From positions 62,001 to 126,000 of the forward strand of contig WIXG01000171.1 in NCBI GenBank assembly GCA_009869945.1: 64,000 nucleotides of DNA. The letters run 5' to 3'. The stretch's first letter is position 1, and the number at the start of each line of letters is the position of its first letter. Under the pieces are notes generated by a model, which saw nothing but the letters and a program-made list of their open reading frames with translations, was not told where the DNA came from and did no database searches. Both the position numbers and the translations under genes were made by a program. This document shows, one piece after another, positions 50,483-62,195 of this stretch. Source of the stretch: Mesaphorura yosii. Taxonomy: Eukaryota; Arthropoda; Collembola; Poduromorpha; Tullbergiidae.

Positions 50483-51160
50483 CAGCGTTCGCGCAGCAAA
50501 CAAATAATGTCGGAGCTGAACGCTGGTTGGTTCGGCGCTTCGGCGGGGTGCTCACGGCCCATGAGGCACCAAATCAAGGCAATGCAGTGCGATTCAACGC
50601 TGAAGAGCTGTAAAATCGGTTTTTGACTTTCGTATAAAGGAATTATGGCCAAAGATATGCCATTAAACCCCAGCCCTGCCAGCTCCATTGCCAGTCACTT
50701 CAAGCCGAATGCCTAAAAGCATAAAATAACCCGGAAAAATGATTTCCATGTTTGATTTGGACAGGATATGAATGTGATCGGATTACAATAATATGAAATT
50801 CTCTCCTGCTCGTTTCTCCAACGCAAAGACGCGGCGCATAGTTTTCATACTTCCATACTATTTTGCTCCGGTTGCTCCAGAACAGTTGCCCTTTAAAATT
50901 GGCATCATTGAATTTTTATTTTCTCGTGACTTTCTACTTCGACTTTCTCTCTTTTGCTTTATGCATTTTACATCTTGCAAATCTTGCTCAGGTCTCTCAG
51001 GCCCAGCCTAAGCTGAGCTATTTTATTAGCTTATTCTTCCTTATCCGCATTACTTCTTGTCTTAATTAGCTTTTATGCATCACACCACAGTCGCAATCTA
51101 AATTGAATCACGCGCATTTTGGTTTCCTGTCCCGTTAATGGAAGTTAATAATGCACATTC

Positions 51161-51186
51161 GTGCGCATGCGCACGTGGCACGTGCG
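51161..51186. promoter_or_regulatory. NRF1/ewg-like palindrome with adjacent E-boxes
   Basis: GTGCGCATGCGCAC (51161-51174) is a perfect 14-bp palindrome containing the NRF1/erect-wing consensus GCGCATGCGC. It is followed immediately by CACGTG and a second GCACGTGC. It lies about 0.7 kb upstream of the candidate distal promoter. Function is inferred from the motif only. Confidence 0.45.
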
Positions 51187-51810
51187 AACGGAGAAAGTTT
51201 GCAATGATAAACGAAGGCTTCGTGTTTGAATGAATAAATAAAAGACGACAGGTTCACTTTGTCTCACTTACACTTAAAACTTTTTATGCGACACAGGCTT
51301 ATCTTTGAATTTGAACAAAAATATACTGACGCGAGCACGGAAGGCGCGGGCACGGGCAAAATAGTCATTTCAAGCTTGAATGAGATTATAAAGAAGTTTG
51401 AGTCACACGTAATAAAAGCAGGCTCCACGCCCGGCATTTTTCTGATACGCTCACGCTCGTTGGGCTCGGCTCCTTTTATCATATTTATACATTTGTCATC
51501 CATTTAAAGAAAAGTCGAATGAATTCATAATGCAAGACGCAAGACGTGATTTCGAAAAGCGGAAGCAAAGAGTACGATCACGAGTGTGAGTGAAACTATT
51601 ATTGGTCTTTGCATTTGCCTTTGATGCTTTCACTCGAGATTCGAGTCAGTCCGTCAGCATCTTGAGTCTCGCATCGCGATCACATCTTCACATCACTTTT
51701 CTTTTCCGTGTCATATCAAGCATGCAACGGGAGCGGCCTGCTTCCATTTCCAGTGCCAGCGCTGCCAAAGATTTCCACATGAATGACATCATTCAATTTG
51801 CAATGCAATG

Positions 51811-51875
51811 CACGCGGACGCGGGCGACAGTCAGCCGGCCGAGGCTCACTGCTGACTGACGCCCGCGTCCGCGTG
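51811..51875. repeat. GC-rich inverted repeat, 25-bp stem
   Basis: Arms 51811-51835 and 51851-51875 pair over 25 positions with a single A-A mismatch, around a 15-nt loop. The outer 16 bp (CACGCGGACGCGGGCG) are perfect. The stem is far richer in GC than its surroundings. It could fold as a pre-miRNA-sized RNA hairpin or a DNA cruciform; function is unknown. Confidence 0.9.
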
Positions 51876-52150
51876 ATCGTGCCGCAGTCTATTTTTACAG
51901 TGCAGATATGAATTGTGAATTGCGATTCTGAATCCAATGCGGGATAAAAACCGAGGACGAGCGCAAACGAACGAGCCGAGTCATAAACGAGAATGAGACA
52001 AATGAAGAGTGAAGGAATTCGATTTCTCAATCAGCGTCAAAATTGAAAAATTTGGAATTTATACGAGAAACGCCTGACAAAATTGCAATACGTATTCGAG
52101 AAAGTTCCCAATAGCCCATTGCCAATGTTCCATTACTTCGATAGTTCGAA

Positions 52151-52173
52151 TTTGCAATTTGCAATTTGCAATT
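52151..52173. repeat. Short tandem repeat TTTGCAA x3
   Basis: Three consecutive copies of a 7-bp unit, immediately 5' of the MITE-containing stretch. No function inferred. Confidence 0.8.
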
Positions 52174-52430
52174 ACGCTACTGTGAAAGTGAATCCATTGC
52201 ATTGTTACTTTTGACACATGCTTCTCACATTCACCTGATTTACCTACATTATGCAGTATTCTTTTTCAGATGTGTTCAAACGGATTCGATATTCGACGCT
52301 CGACTCGATAAATACAAGGGCCCTGAGATTCTGCCAAATCAGATAAGACAGTTACCGAGCACCTCGTTCAACGATAAACGGAAACGTAGTACTTTAATTG
52401 ACATCATCATTTAATGGGCGGTATGTAAAG

Positions 52431-52856
52431 GGTATGCAAAATTAATTCGAAAGATATGCTAAAATAGTTTACCAGCAGGTTATAAAAAGGTCTGCTAAAT
52501 TATTATCCCATATGCTAAATTCTTGAAATTTTTGTTCGAAATTTCGTGTTGTACCCTCCATATGGTACATGAAAAATTATAGTTGGCACTTCAGTTCTTT
52601 GTTTAATGATTACCACCACTGCTTAGTGGCACCAGTTAACCCAACTTGGGACACTGCAAACCCGGGTCTCATTACAACAAACCTAACCTTACCCAAAACA
52701 AATCAAATAGAGGAAATTGATCGCTTTTACAACAAATTAGGTTCAAATCGGTCAATCAATCACTTTGTGGTCTATTTAAATATTTTACATTTAGCATATA
52801 CGACCCTAATTTAGCATGCTGATTAATTAAAAATGCATATAGGAGTTTAGCATACC
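52431..52856. mobile_element. MITE-like element with multiple inverted subterminal repeats
   Basis: The left end starts GGTATGCAAAATT and the right end finishes with GTTTAGCATACC. Copies of (T)ATGCTAAAT occur near 52455, 52491 and 52511, and in inverse orientation near 52789, 52809 and 52846. Inverted ends with repeated subterminal motifs and no transposase fit a non-autonomous DNA transposon of about 426 bp. No clear target-site duplication is visible, so the superfamily is not assigned. Confidence 0.55.
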
Positions 52857-54428
52857 AAATAAATTCTTCCCTCATTTAATCAGTGCCACTGTCAGGCGAA
52901 AAGCGAAAGTAAAAGCGAGTGTTCGTGCCTCTCGTATGAGATGATTGAGTGTTAATAATTGCGAGATTGCGACAGCCAGCAGCAGTGAATGTTCAACACG
53001 CTATAACTAGAACACGGTAAGACATTTAATCTACTTTGGCACGTAACGTGACGTTCTTAATTTGTCTTAATCTAATTTTTATGTGAATGGGAGTCCAATT
53101 GTGTACGAAGTGTACGAAGTACGTCAATGCCAACGCCAACGCCGCTTTTGTCTTGCCTTGCTGATTGCCCGTCGCCCGTGGTCTTTGGCCTGGTCCTGAC
53201 TTTCGAGCTCAGCTGCGGGGTTAACAAACCTGCTTGGCACTGACGGAGATGGATTCAACCCAGCGCAGAATGCAGTGAAGAATTCTTGGAAGGCGAGGGC
53301 AGCCTTTCAAACGCAACTTGTAAGCCCAAAGCCCATTAATGAGATTTTGCACTGCTTTGTCAGCCAGCCAGCTCGCACTCGGTTCGTTGAGCGAGGGAGC
53401 GAGCAAGCTAGTTAATACAATGAACTCCGGCTGACTTGTAATTAACTGAAAAAAGTTTATACTCATTCATGTTTCAAATTTAATTTCAGGAGACACAGCA
53501 CGCAAGTGGAGGTTCGTCGGTTCGTGCGAGTACACAGAAAAGTATGAGGAAAAGAGAAACCATTTATCTTGGCTTTCTCCGTCGCAATTCGCTAAAGCAG
53601 TGTTGAGTTCCCCGAATCTGAATTTGAATACGGCAGCGACGCAGCAAGCAATGGTAATAAATTGTGTAAATGGATTTTCTATACCATCGAACTGCTGACT
53701 TGCAGACTTTGCTGCTTTCTTTCTCTGTACTGTACAGAATTCTGCTGTGACTAACTACCAAAGCACGGCTGGGAACTGGAACTCGATTTGGTTTGGTGTG
53801 GTGTTTGGTTAGCATAGAAAAGCCAATTAATCTGAGAATACAATTTTTGTACAATGAGAAATGAGAAGAGAGCCAAAACATGAATAGTACGCAGAAAATC
53901 AATGGAGGCAATTATCAGCAATCAAAATCAGCGAATAATCACGCACTGCCGCGCCAGTCACCATTGAACCATGGCCATGGCCGTCGTATTAGACGGCAAG
54001 ATATGTAAATTATAGAATCTAGCTTCAAAACTAACAAAAGAACGACGTGATACAAATCAGTTCAGCTCCAGAAGACCGAAGGTCCTGAGATTTTACGCCA
54101 CGGCTCTAGCTCCAGAAGTCTGCACTGCGCTCTGCGTACACGTTGGACATCTGCCTTCCCCGTCCCGTGAAAAAGGAATAGCGAACCTGATAGAAAAAAT
54201 AAGGTGAAGGTGAAGACGAAGACGAAGAAGAATTTGAATTTGAATATGGTCGTGTTGGGAGAGATCCGATGTCAAAGTGATCATTTTGCTTGCATTTGCA
54301 TTTAAATGCATGCTCCTTAGAGTGTCAGTTGGCGCTTTTACCCACCGCAGCTCAAATCAAATTATGTCATATTTCGAGCACCACTGCCTGCTGCTGTTGC
54401 TTCTATTTGACATTAATTATAGAATAAA

Positions 54429-54445
54429 CAACCAACCAACCAACC
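54429..54445. repeat. (CAAC)n microsatellite
   Basis: Four tandem CAAC units followed directly by a GAGC/GAAC run. Confidence 0.85.
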
Positions 54446-57114
54446 GAGCGAGCGAACGAGGCAAAACCTTTTTGTAAATATTTCAACATCAAAGGAGAGA
54501 GGCAGAACAGGCTTATAGCTGAGGTCTTTGCTTATCAGGAACCATAATGAACTATTCGCATTACTCTTTTGGCATTGTCATTGCCATTGGCCTGCGATTG
54601 CATAATTCAAAACTAATGAACCTATCATCATGAAAAGGTGGAGAAACCAAGTCGGGTGCGGTGCGGTGCATCTTTGAAACAAGAGAAGATACTCAATGAC
54701 TACAATGACAATGGCTCGGCTGTTCTCAAGTCTCGAGTCGAGTCTGCCGGCATTATGCAAGATGTTCATTATTTATTCACATGTCACCCTTTTGCATTTG
54801 CTTTTTGCAGTGCCAAAATTCTCAACGCGAGCCACAGCCATTCTTACTGCAGAGACACTTGTCTTCGCGAAGGCGACGGCGGTGCTCTAATAATATGATC
54901 ACTTGAAACTTACAAAGAAGCCTTTTGTCCTTTGTTCTTGTCTTGACGAGGAGACGATTAGCAAAGCCACCCTTTCCCGCAACGGCAACGGCACATTGGC
55001 ACGCATTGTTCGGGTCTTCCTTTGTCAATTCGTCATCTTTCATCTCCAGACAAGACAAGCATCTGGCCCTGGTGTAATGATAACGATCTCCTATCGTGTT
55101 TCAACATCGTGTTGGCTGATTATGCCATAATGCCCGCCATAAACATTGCATACGGCATATTGAGTCTTCTTCGACTTCCTTTCGTAGTGTGCCGTGTCGT
55201 GCTGTCGATACACCCACTTGGAAACGTGATACCCGTCATATTTCAGCGAAGTGGAGACAAAAGACGGAGACGAGGACGCGGATCGCATCGAGGAATGCTG
55301 CCAGGCCATTTTCCCTATGCATTAGTGCTCCGCTCAGCAGCGGAAGAGGATGCGGCAGACTAGATTAATGGCTCGTTGAGATCGATTCTCAATTTCCGGG
55401 ACTGAAGTGGACGCGACGCGAGCTTGGAGCTTGGAGCTTCGACCGGAGCCTGACCAGGGCCGGCTATTTTGAAGATGATGGGTATTGCAACGCAGTGCAA
55501 TGGACAACAGCAGGAAGGAACTGGAATTGAAACTTGTATTGTACGCACAAGACACAATATTTCAAGTATTATGGAATGCTGATTGTGATTGTCCACGTGG
55601 AAAGCAAGGCAAAAGCAAAACTGGGATGCGGGTGCGGGCGGAAGAGGACAGGATAAATATTGTCCATTACAAGAATAAATTGGTCACATTTCGGATGGAT
55701 GATCCATGAAGCAAACTTTCTTTGATGTCACGGCCTGTTCACCGCACGCTGAGGACTGGAATTCTATTTACAGTTATGACTACAACACAACCAGTACGAC
55801 TACGAATACAGTTTACAGTTGGCACGATATTCGCACAACGCGCAAATCGGCATGGAGTGCGGACAAAAGAAGTCATGCCCGCAGCGAGTGGCAATCGTTC
55901 ATCCGAACGACAACGGCGTAGTACATACGACATAGTTTCCATTCTTTTCTTGGGAAACTCATAACTTTTACTACTCTTGTCTTGTGAAGTGAATATGATC
56001 TTTTCCCCGTACGGACTGAGTGTGACTGCGACTGTGACCTGGCCTCCGAAGTTGGACAAATCTTCAGTGTAAATGGAATGAGCGGTCCGGTTTACTGAGA
56101 AATGCACTTGGACTTTACTTGGACTGAACTGGATTGGATGAAGTCTCGCCTTTCGCTCGACGACGCGGACGAGTCGAGTGTCGGGCGTCGCGCGTCGCGT
56201 CAGAAGAAATGTCCAAAGCCCAGGAGAGTCCGAATTCAAGCAACTTGAGCTGAGAAAAGAAAGGAATGGAACGGAGAAAGCAGCACGGTGGCGCAGCCCG
56301 GGGAAGCGACCAAGAATTTCGTCTATTTCGCCTTTCGCGTTCAAGGGGAAAAGTGCTGCGAAATTTTTGCGCGCGTTTAGGAAGCCCGGCATTGCATTTC
56401 TGCAAAAAGCGCGTCGGTTCGTCCTGGCTGTTGTCCCTCGTGTCGTCGTAACGAATGGGCTGCTGTGCCACGGAGGCCCGAAATAATACATGAAACACGA
56501 GGACCAACGAAATACGAAATCCTATTAATATTTATTGCGTTTGTATTGAAAATGGCCACGACCAGGCATTCATCCTCCTGTACATCCAATCTTCTATTAT
56601 GATTATGATTATTATTACAGTTGTACACGAAAGACGCGAGCGGAAAGCCATGAAAATGAAAGCGGGTCACCAAACAATTTTTCTTATTGTTGTTGACTTG
56701 CCTTGACTTGCCGTGCTGTGCCGTGACGCGTCGTGGAATCGCTATACGTAGGACATTATGGCAAAATGCTGTGCTGTTGCGTGGCTGGATGAGGAATTTC
56801 CGAATTCCAACCGACGACGACCGTGAGCGAGCCACGAATATGAATAATGACTTGAGCAAATGGCAAATGTGAAATTCGAGAGCGTTGAGTAATGGCCTTG
56901 GCTTCGGCTTCAGCTTTGGATTTGGACTTGGTGTGGTCGAGTCGAGAGTCGAAGCATCCGTGTAGTGGCAACAATACGTGATACGAGCAACGAATAACGA
57001 ATAGCGAATAACAACTTTATGTCATTTTGATTCCTATTACACGGAAATGCGAAATGTAATGTAACGCTTTCGCTTTCACCGTTGTTTATCGTGTCCGCGC
57101 TGGGCTGCCACGAC

Positions 57115-57154
57115 GGGACGCGTCCCGCATCTTCGACGAGTCACGTCTCGTCGA
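57115..57154. repeat. Two adjacent palindromes
   Basis: GGGACGCGTCCC (57115-57126) is a perfect 12-bp palindrome. It is followed by arms TCGACGAG / CTCGTCGA (57133-57154) around a 6-nt spacer. The pair lies in a CG-rich patch. Confidence 0.85.
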
Positions 57155-59844
57155 GCTTGGATTTCGCGTTGGGATTAGATGACATGGTTCAATGGTTCAT
57201 GGAGCATCTCCGTCATGCCTCAAGCAGCCATGCCACTTGGCCGTCTTCTGGTCGCGAAACGCAAATCGCGGCCGTGGCGGCTGATGGGCTGGCTTTATGG
57301 CTCGCCTGCCTTGTCACACCATTTTGTCATTGCCATTTTGCCATTATGCAATTTTCCTATTTTGTCACTTTGGACGGATTACATTTCACTTTAGACAGAT
57401 TCACTTGGTTTTACGTGCACATTCATCATTGATTTGACTATTGTCACGTCCGCTTTTGCGCCTTCGTCTCCGTCTTCGGCTCGGCCTTGGCGTTTGTGTA
57501 AATGTAAACAAAGCAAACTTGTTATAAATATTACGGGGAGGCTGTCACTTAATCTTACCAGTTCGCCATTTTCCCAGGGCAGCGGCAGGCTCGTGATCGA
57601 GACAGGCGGAGAAAGTGCGACTGTCCCCGTCAAGCGTCAGGCCAATTCACGAACGATGGTTCGAAGGCTTCAGAATAAGAAAACAAGTATCACAGAAACA
57701 AAAAAGCTTTTAGGAAAATGCGCCTGCAATAGAAGAAAATGTCAATTCCATTATCAGCTTCTGTGGGCGACAAGACAATGCGGCAGGCAAAAAATAGATT
57801 TACAATTACAATCGTAATGAAAATGATGAGGAGTCTCTAGTTGACTCGCTTTTTTGGTGACTGACACATGAATCATCATCAGCAAATCGTTGATGCCGTG
57901 GAAGTCTTTGCACCGGTCTTTGCCTTGTTTTTATTTGGTGGGCGGAATTCTGTTCCATGTTTCAATTAAACAGCGATTCTCGTGCCCCAGAATAACTAAC
58001 CATAACCGCAAATATTTCCTGTGGAGATGCCTTTCAAGATTTCCGGGAAACACTTCGCTCGAAGCCTAATTTGCTACCATACGTGCGTGTATACATGATT
58101 CAATATTCAAGATGCGTGATGCAGGTTTTGCTCGGAATTAAAAGCTTCCGGGAAGCGCTATGTCCATGCGCCAAGACGAGGTAATGAGGATGCCGAGTAC
58201 GAGTACGTGTCGTGTACGATGAATCAAGTAAAGCATGTCGAATAAATAAAATGTGGCACAGATTTGAAATTGTTCCCCTCCGCTTAGAACAATGCGGGCC
58301 TTATCAAGTTTGCGTTTGTTTTGTTCAGCTCCCCCTGATTCCTTCCTGAAACCTGTGCCGCTACTTATTGGACATGCTTCATTCCTGGACAACCAAGGCA
58401 CCGTTCCTGGAACCGGCAGCCAAAGTTGCTGGTATCGGGTCCAAGTATCCGGATGCTGATCCTGACTGCTGATTGTGAAATTATGGACTACCTCCTGACG
58501 AGATGAGTGGAATGCTCATGTCAGAATGATGATTGAAAATGATGCGTGTCTGTGTTTGGCTATAATTTGCTTGGAATTTATACGAGGCGATTCTGTGGTT
58601 CTCACAGAGTACCGAATTGCCCAAACCCACACCGATCAACACTCAATGCCCATTTGTATCTCAGTTTCATTACTCGATAAGATTTCAGAATTGAGTTCGG
58701 TTAAACCGCATCAACGGTGGCTGGGCGTCTCATTCACCAAGCAAGGCCGGCCTTTCTGCCGCTTGTAAACTTGTCAAACGATGATTAAACTCAAAACATT
58801 GACACCGTTTAACGAATCGAAATTGCTGGTAACGTTGATGAACAAGAATAAGGAGTACGGTGCTGGATTCCGTTATAATAAGCATGAAACATCATTTGTA
58901 CCGAGTGCAATTGCGGATCAGACCCATAATCCCGGATTCCTGGTAGGCAAATGGCAAAGGACAAAGGCTCAACCTTATTAACGCATTTCCTTCCCGACAA
59001 TCCGAGATTTTGCAAAAACAAGCGCTTTGCCCGGTTTGCTGTTGCTGTGATTTGTGATTCGTGAGTTCTCATGACGCAGCAGCGCAAGGCAGAAGAATCT
59101 GCCCTCACTTTCCGCATTCATGCATGCCCGCACAATCTGTTTGTGGCATAAAATATTGGTTTAGGGCCCAGGCTTGATTTGGATCTGGATGTTCATTTGA
59201 TCTCTCTGCCGCTCTGCTCTGCCCGACTCGGCTCTTGTCTGGCTGCGAATAACGAAGGAGACAAACAAGGAATCAAAATCAGCGATTGAATGAAGCTTGT
59301 TCGGCTTTAATAAGATTCTTTTTTCTGGATTTTTGGGCTCATTTTGCTATTTTCTGAATAGAAAGCAGATTTTCCGCCGCGGACGCGTGCAAATAGAAAA
59401 GTGTTTTCTTACATCGAGCTCGACATCAACTTTTTGTGAAAAGAAAACCATAAAAGTTTATTTACATTCTGACGCAACCAAGTTTAAGTCGTCTTTGTGC
59501 TGACTGAACCAGGTTGCTGCGACTAGAATCGAGAGCTCTCCGTGTTCGTCTATCTGCTCTGCTGCTCTCGAGTAAAGCCTCGTTACTATTCTGAATTCTG
59601 TATACAATAAGCATATTATTGTGATTCATTATTCTGCCCGAGTTTTATGCTCGCATCGTGCCGCGTCCCGCATGCTTACCCGATTTAATAATGCGGCTAA
59701 AATAGAAAAGTTTGCTTTTGCAAAAAAGAATCAAAGACGGGCTTCTACGAGTTTAGAAACGCTATGTTCTGCGCCTGTTTTCCAAAGTCTGTTATGGTTA
59801 ACACCAGACGTTTGAAAAAAAAGATTACAACACCTAAAACTTTG

Positions 59845-59932
59845 CACCTCATTCGTGTTGTTTTCTCGAAATTCTCATTGGCATCAAGTAATAGTAATTG
59901 AGAATTTTCGCTCATTAATTACCAATGAGGTG
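59845..59932. repeat. 88-nt imperfect hairpin
   Basis: Outer arms CACCTCATT / AATGAGGTG and inner arms CGAAATTCTCA / TGAGAATTTTCG are separated by internal segments of equal length (13 nt each side), with a loop of about 21 nt. The symmetry and size resemble a microRNA precursor, but a short MITE is also possible. Confidence 0.6.
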
Positions 59933-62176
59933 TTTTTGAATTATTTTTGCAATTGCCTCAACCTTTTGTGACAACCTTTGTATAATTTGCATGTGAAGTG
60001 TATCGAATTAATGGTGTTTAGGAAGATGGCATCAAGTAGCATGATGGGCATGGACGATATTCTAGTCGCTTAGCACTTGGTGTTGGAGTAATGAAAGCAG
60101 TAGCATTGGCATTGGCAAGTGTAGTTTTGTATCCAGCTGAGTTTAATACTCGCTACTCATATCACACTTGAGAAAAGCTGGAAAGCTGTTCCGTTCCAGT
60201 CTTCTGCCACTGTTGAGATCAGTCAGATTTACTGCGCTACTTATTTATGTTTTACGTTTAATAATAACAAGCAAAGCACAGGACCGCGACGACGAATTCC
60301 ATGTTTTGGTGAAAGTCGGAGCCATAGAAGCAGCGCAGAGCAGTGAAGTGCAGAGTAGTGAAGTGTAGCGCAGTGGAGTTGTCTCTCGACTCATGCGGAG
60401 CAGGGATAACTTTCCTAAGCCTTCTGCCTCCTGCCTGCTGATACAGCATGGCATGGCATTAGCTTCGATAATCATACACAAAACACGTAGAAGCCGCAGT
60501 AAGTGTCTATTAAATTCATAAAGTACAAAATAAAAGTTGTTTAGAAATACTTCAAGAGCGGCGCGCCGCGCCGTGCCACGCCGGCAGTTGCTTAGCCATC
60601 CATGGACTCTTGAGGTGAAAGAAACTTCAGACTGGCAGGGCAGAGTAGACTTAAGAAATCGATAGAAATATCGCACAGGTACGTGTTGGTGTTTTCTTTG
60701 TTCTACTGCAATGAGCAGCTGAGCCGCCCTGTCTGCGCTCCTGGCGAATGGTACAAGAAAGATGAGGACTGGATATTGATAACATGGCCTGGCCTGGTCC
60801 GCTGCTGGATGCTGAAAGATGCGACTGTGAGACTCTTTTCTTCCTGCACATCTGCACTGTGTTTCTGTGCTTTTCGCTCCACAAGATAAAAGAAGCTCCG
60901 ACCTGCCCACTTTGCAAAACTTCATATGGCTTATTATAAACTCGAAATGTGATGTGAATATTATACAATGTCTGCTTCCCGTCGCAGCACCGCACGTTCG
61001 CGAGCTTGTTTGGGTTCGCATCTTGCGATGTTGCAATTTTGAGCCCTCTTGAAATGAACGAGGTAGAAAGCAAGCAAGAAAGCGTCAAAGCAGAAGAAAG
61101 CTCCAAGCGCCCAAAAGCAAGCCGTTGCTGTTGTTTTCTTATGTTGTGTTGTAGTTTACAGGTTATCTTTTCGACTGTTCTGCAATTAGCACCCAGCACC
61201 AGTTTTTTTCTCTAATGAGTACACGTACACTCACACGTCCACGCATGTTAAGTGCATTTTGTCTTGTTTCCAGCCGCCTGCCTGTCCGAAAGACGAGACA
61301 AGACAGCCCATAGCCGTACCCCGTAGCCCGACGCACGACGCAAGACCCGATCCGACAGCCGACATACATTACAATCCACTTTATTTTGATTCTGCTCTCA
61401 TAAAAGCATGTATTATGTATCACATATTTGGCCAGTCCATTTGCGAAATGGAAGAATTCTTCTTCGTCGTCGCCTGTCTACGTCGCCATCGCCGTCATGA
61501 CGCGCGCTTGGCACGTGTCTGTCTTTCACGTTCACTCTTAACTGTGCTGTACTGTATGTACGGCAGGCGAAATGCGGAATGCAATTTGACAGATTACTGT
61601 GGATACAACAATAAACTGTTCCAGCTATCCAGCTTCGGCTTCAGACAGCGATGAGAGCCATGCTGCAGATATGGTCCATTTTTCTTATTTGCTTGAGAAC
61701 TGCACGGTGCACATTTTCTTGAGGCTGAAGACTAGGCTGGTCCTTCTTGCACTTTGCACTAAAGATTATGAAATTGTAAATATTTTATAATTTGGATCTT
61801 GATTCACATAATTTTTTTCGCACCTCACCAGTTCATAGTTGCCTAATGCATGGAAAATGAATCCAGCGTCAGGAGCCTTAAATTTTCATGGCTTTAATGG
61901 CTCCAGAGTGACAATGAAATAGGCATCAGCCATTTTTACTGGAGCTGGAAGTTCAGCACGCTGAATCCAATACCCAATGCAAGATCAGATACAAAGTACA
62001 AACAAAGTACTGTTACAAAGGAAAGATTGATCTCGTTGTGAATCTGTGAAAAATCTCATTTTAACTGCCTCATCGAAAACACCGCGAACGCAAAGCCAAT
62101 CGCAGGCACGTTCAATAAAGTCAGATTGGTTTGAAAAGTGAGATGTAATTTAGATGAGGCCCAAGATGACCATCTG

Positions 62177-62195
62177 CTTCCTTCCTTCCTTCCTT
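62177..62195. repeat. (CTTC)n microsatellite
   Basis: Short pyrimidine tandem repeat of about five units. Confidence 0.85.

Noticed and set aside
50506-50626. Short plus-strand ORF beginning MSELNAGWFG
   Set aside because: Lies in the CG-rich candidate promoter patch, very short and without homology.
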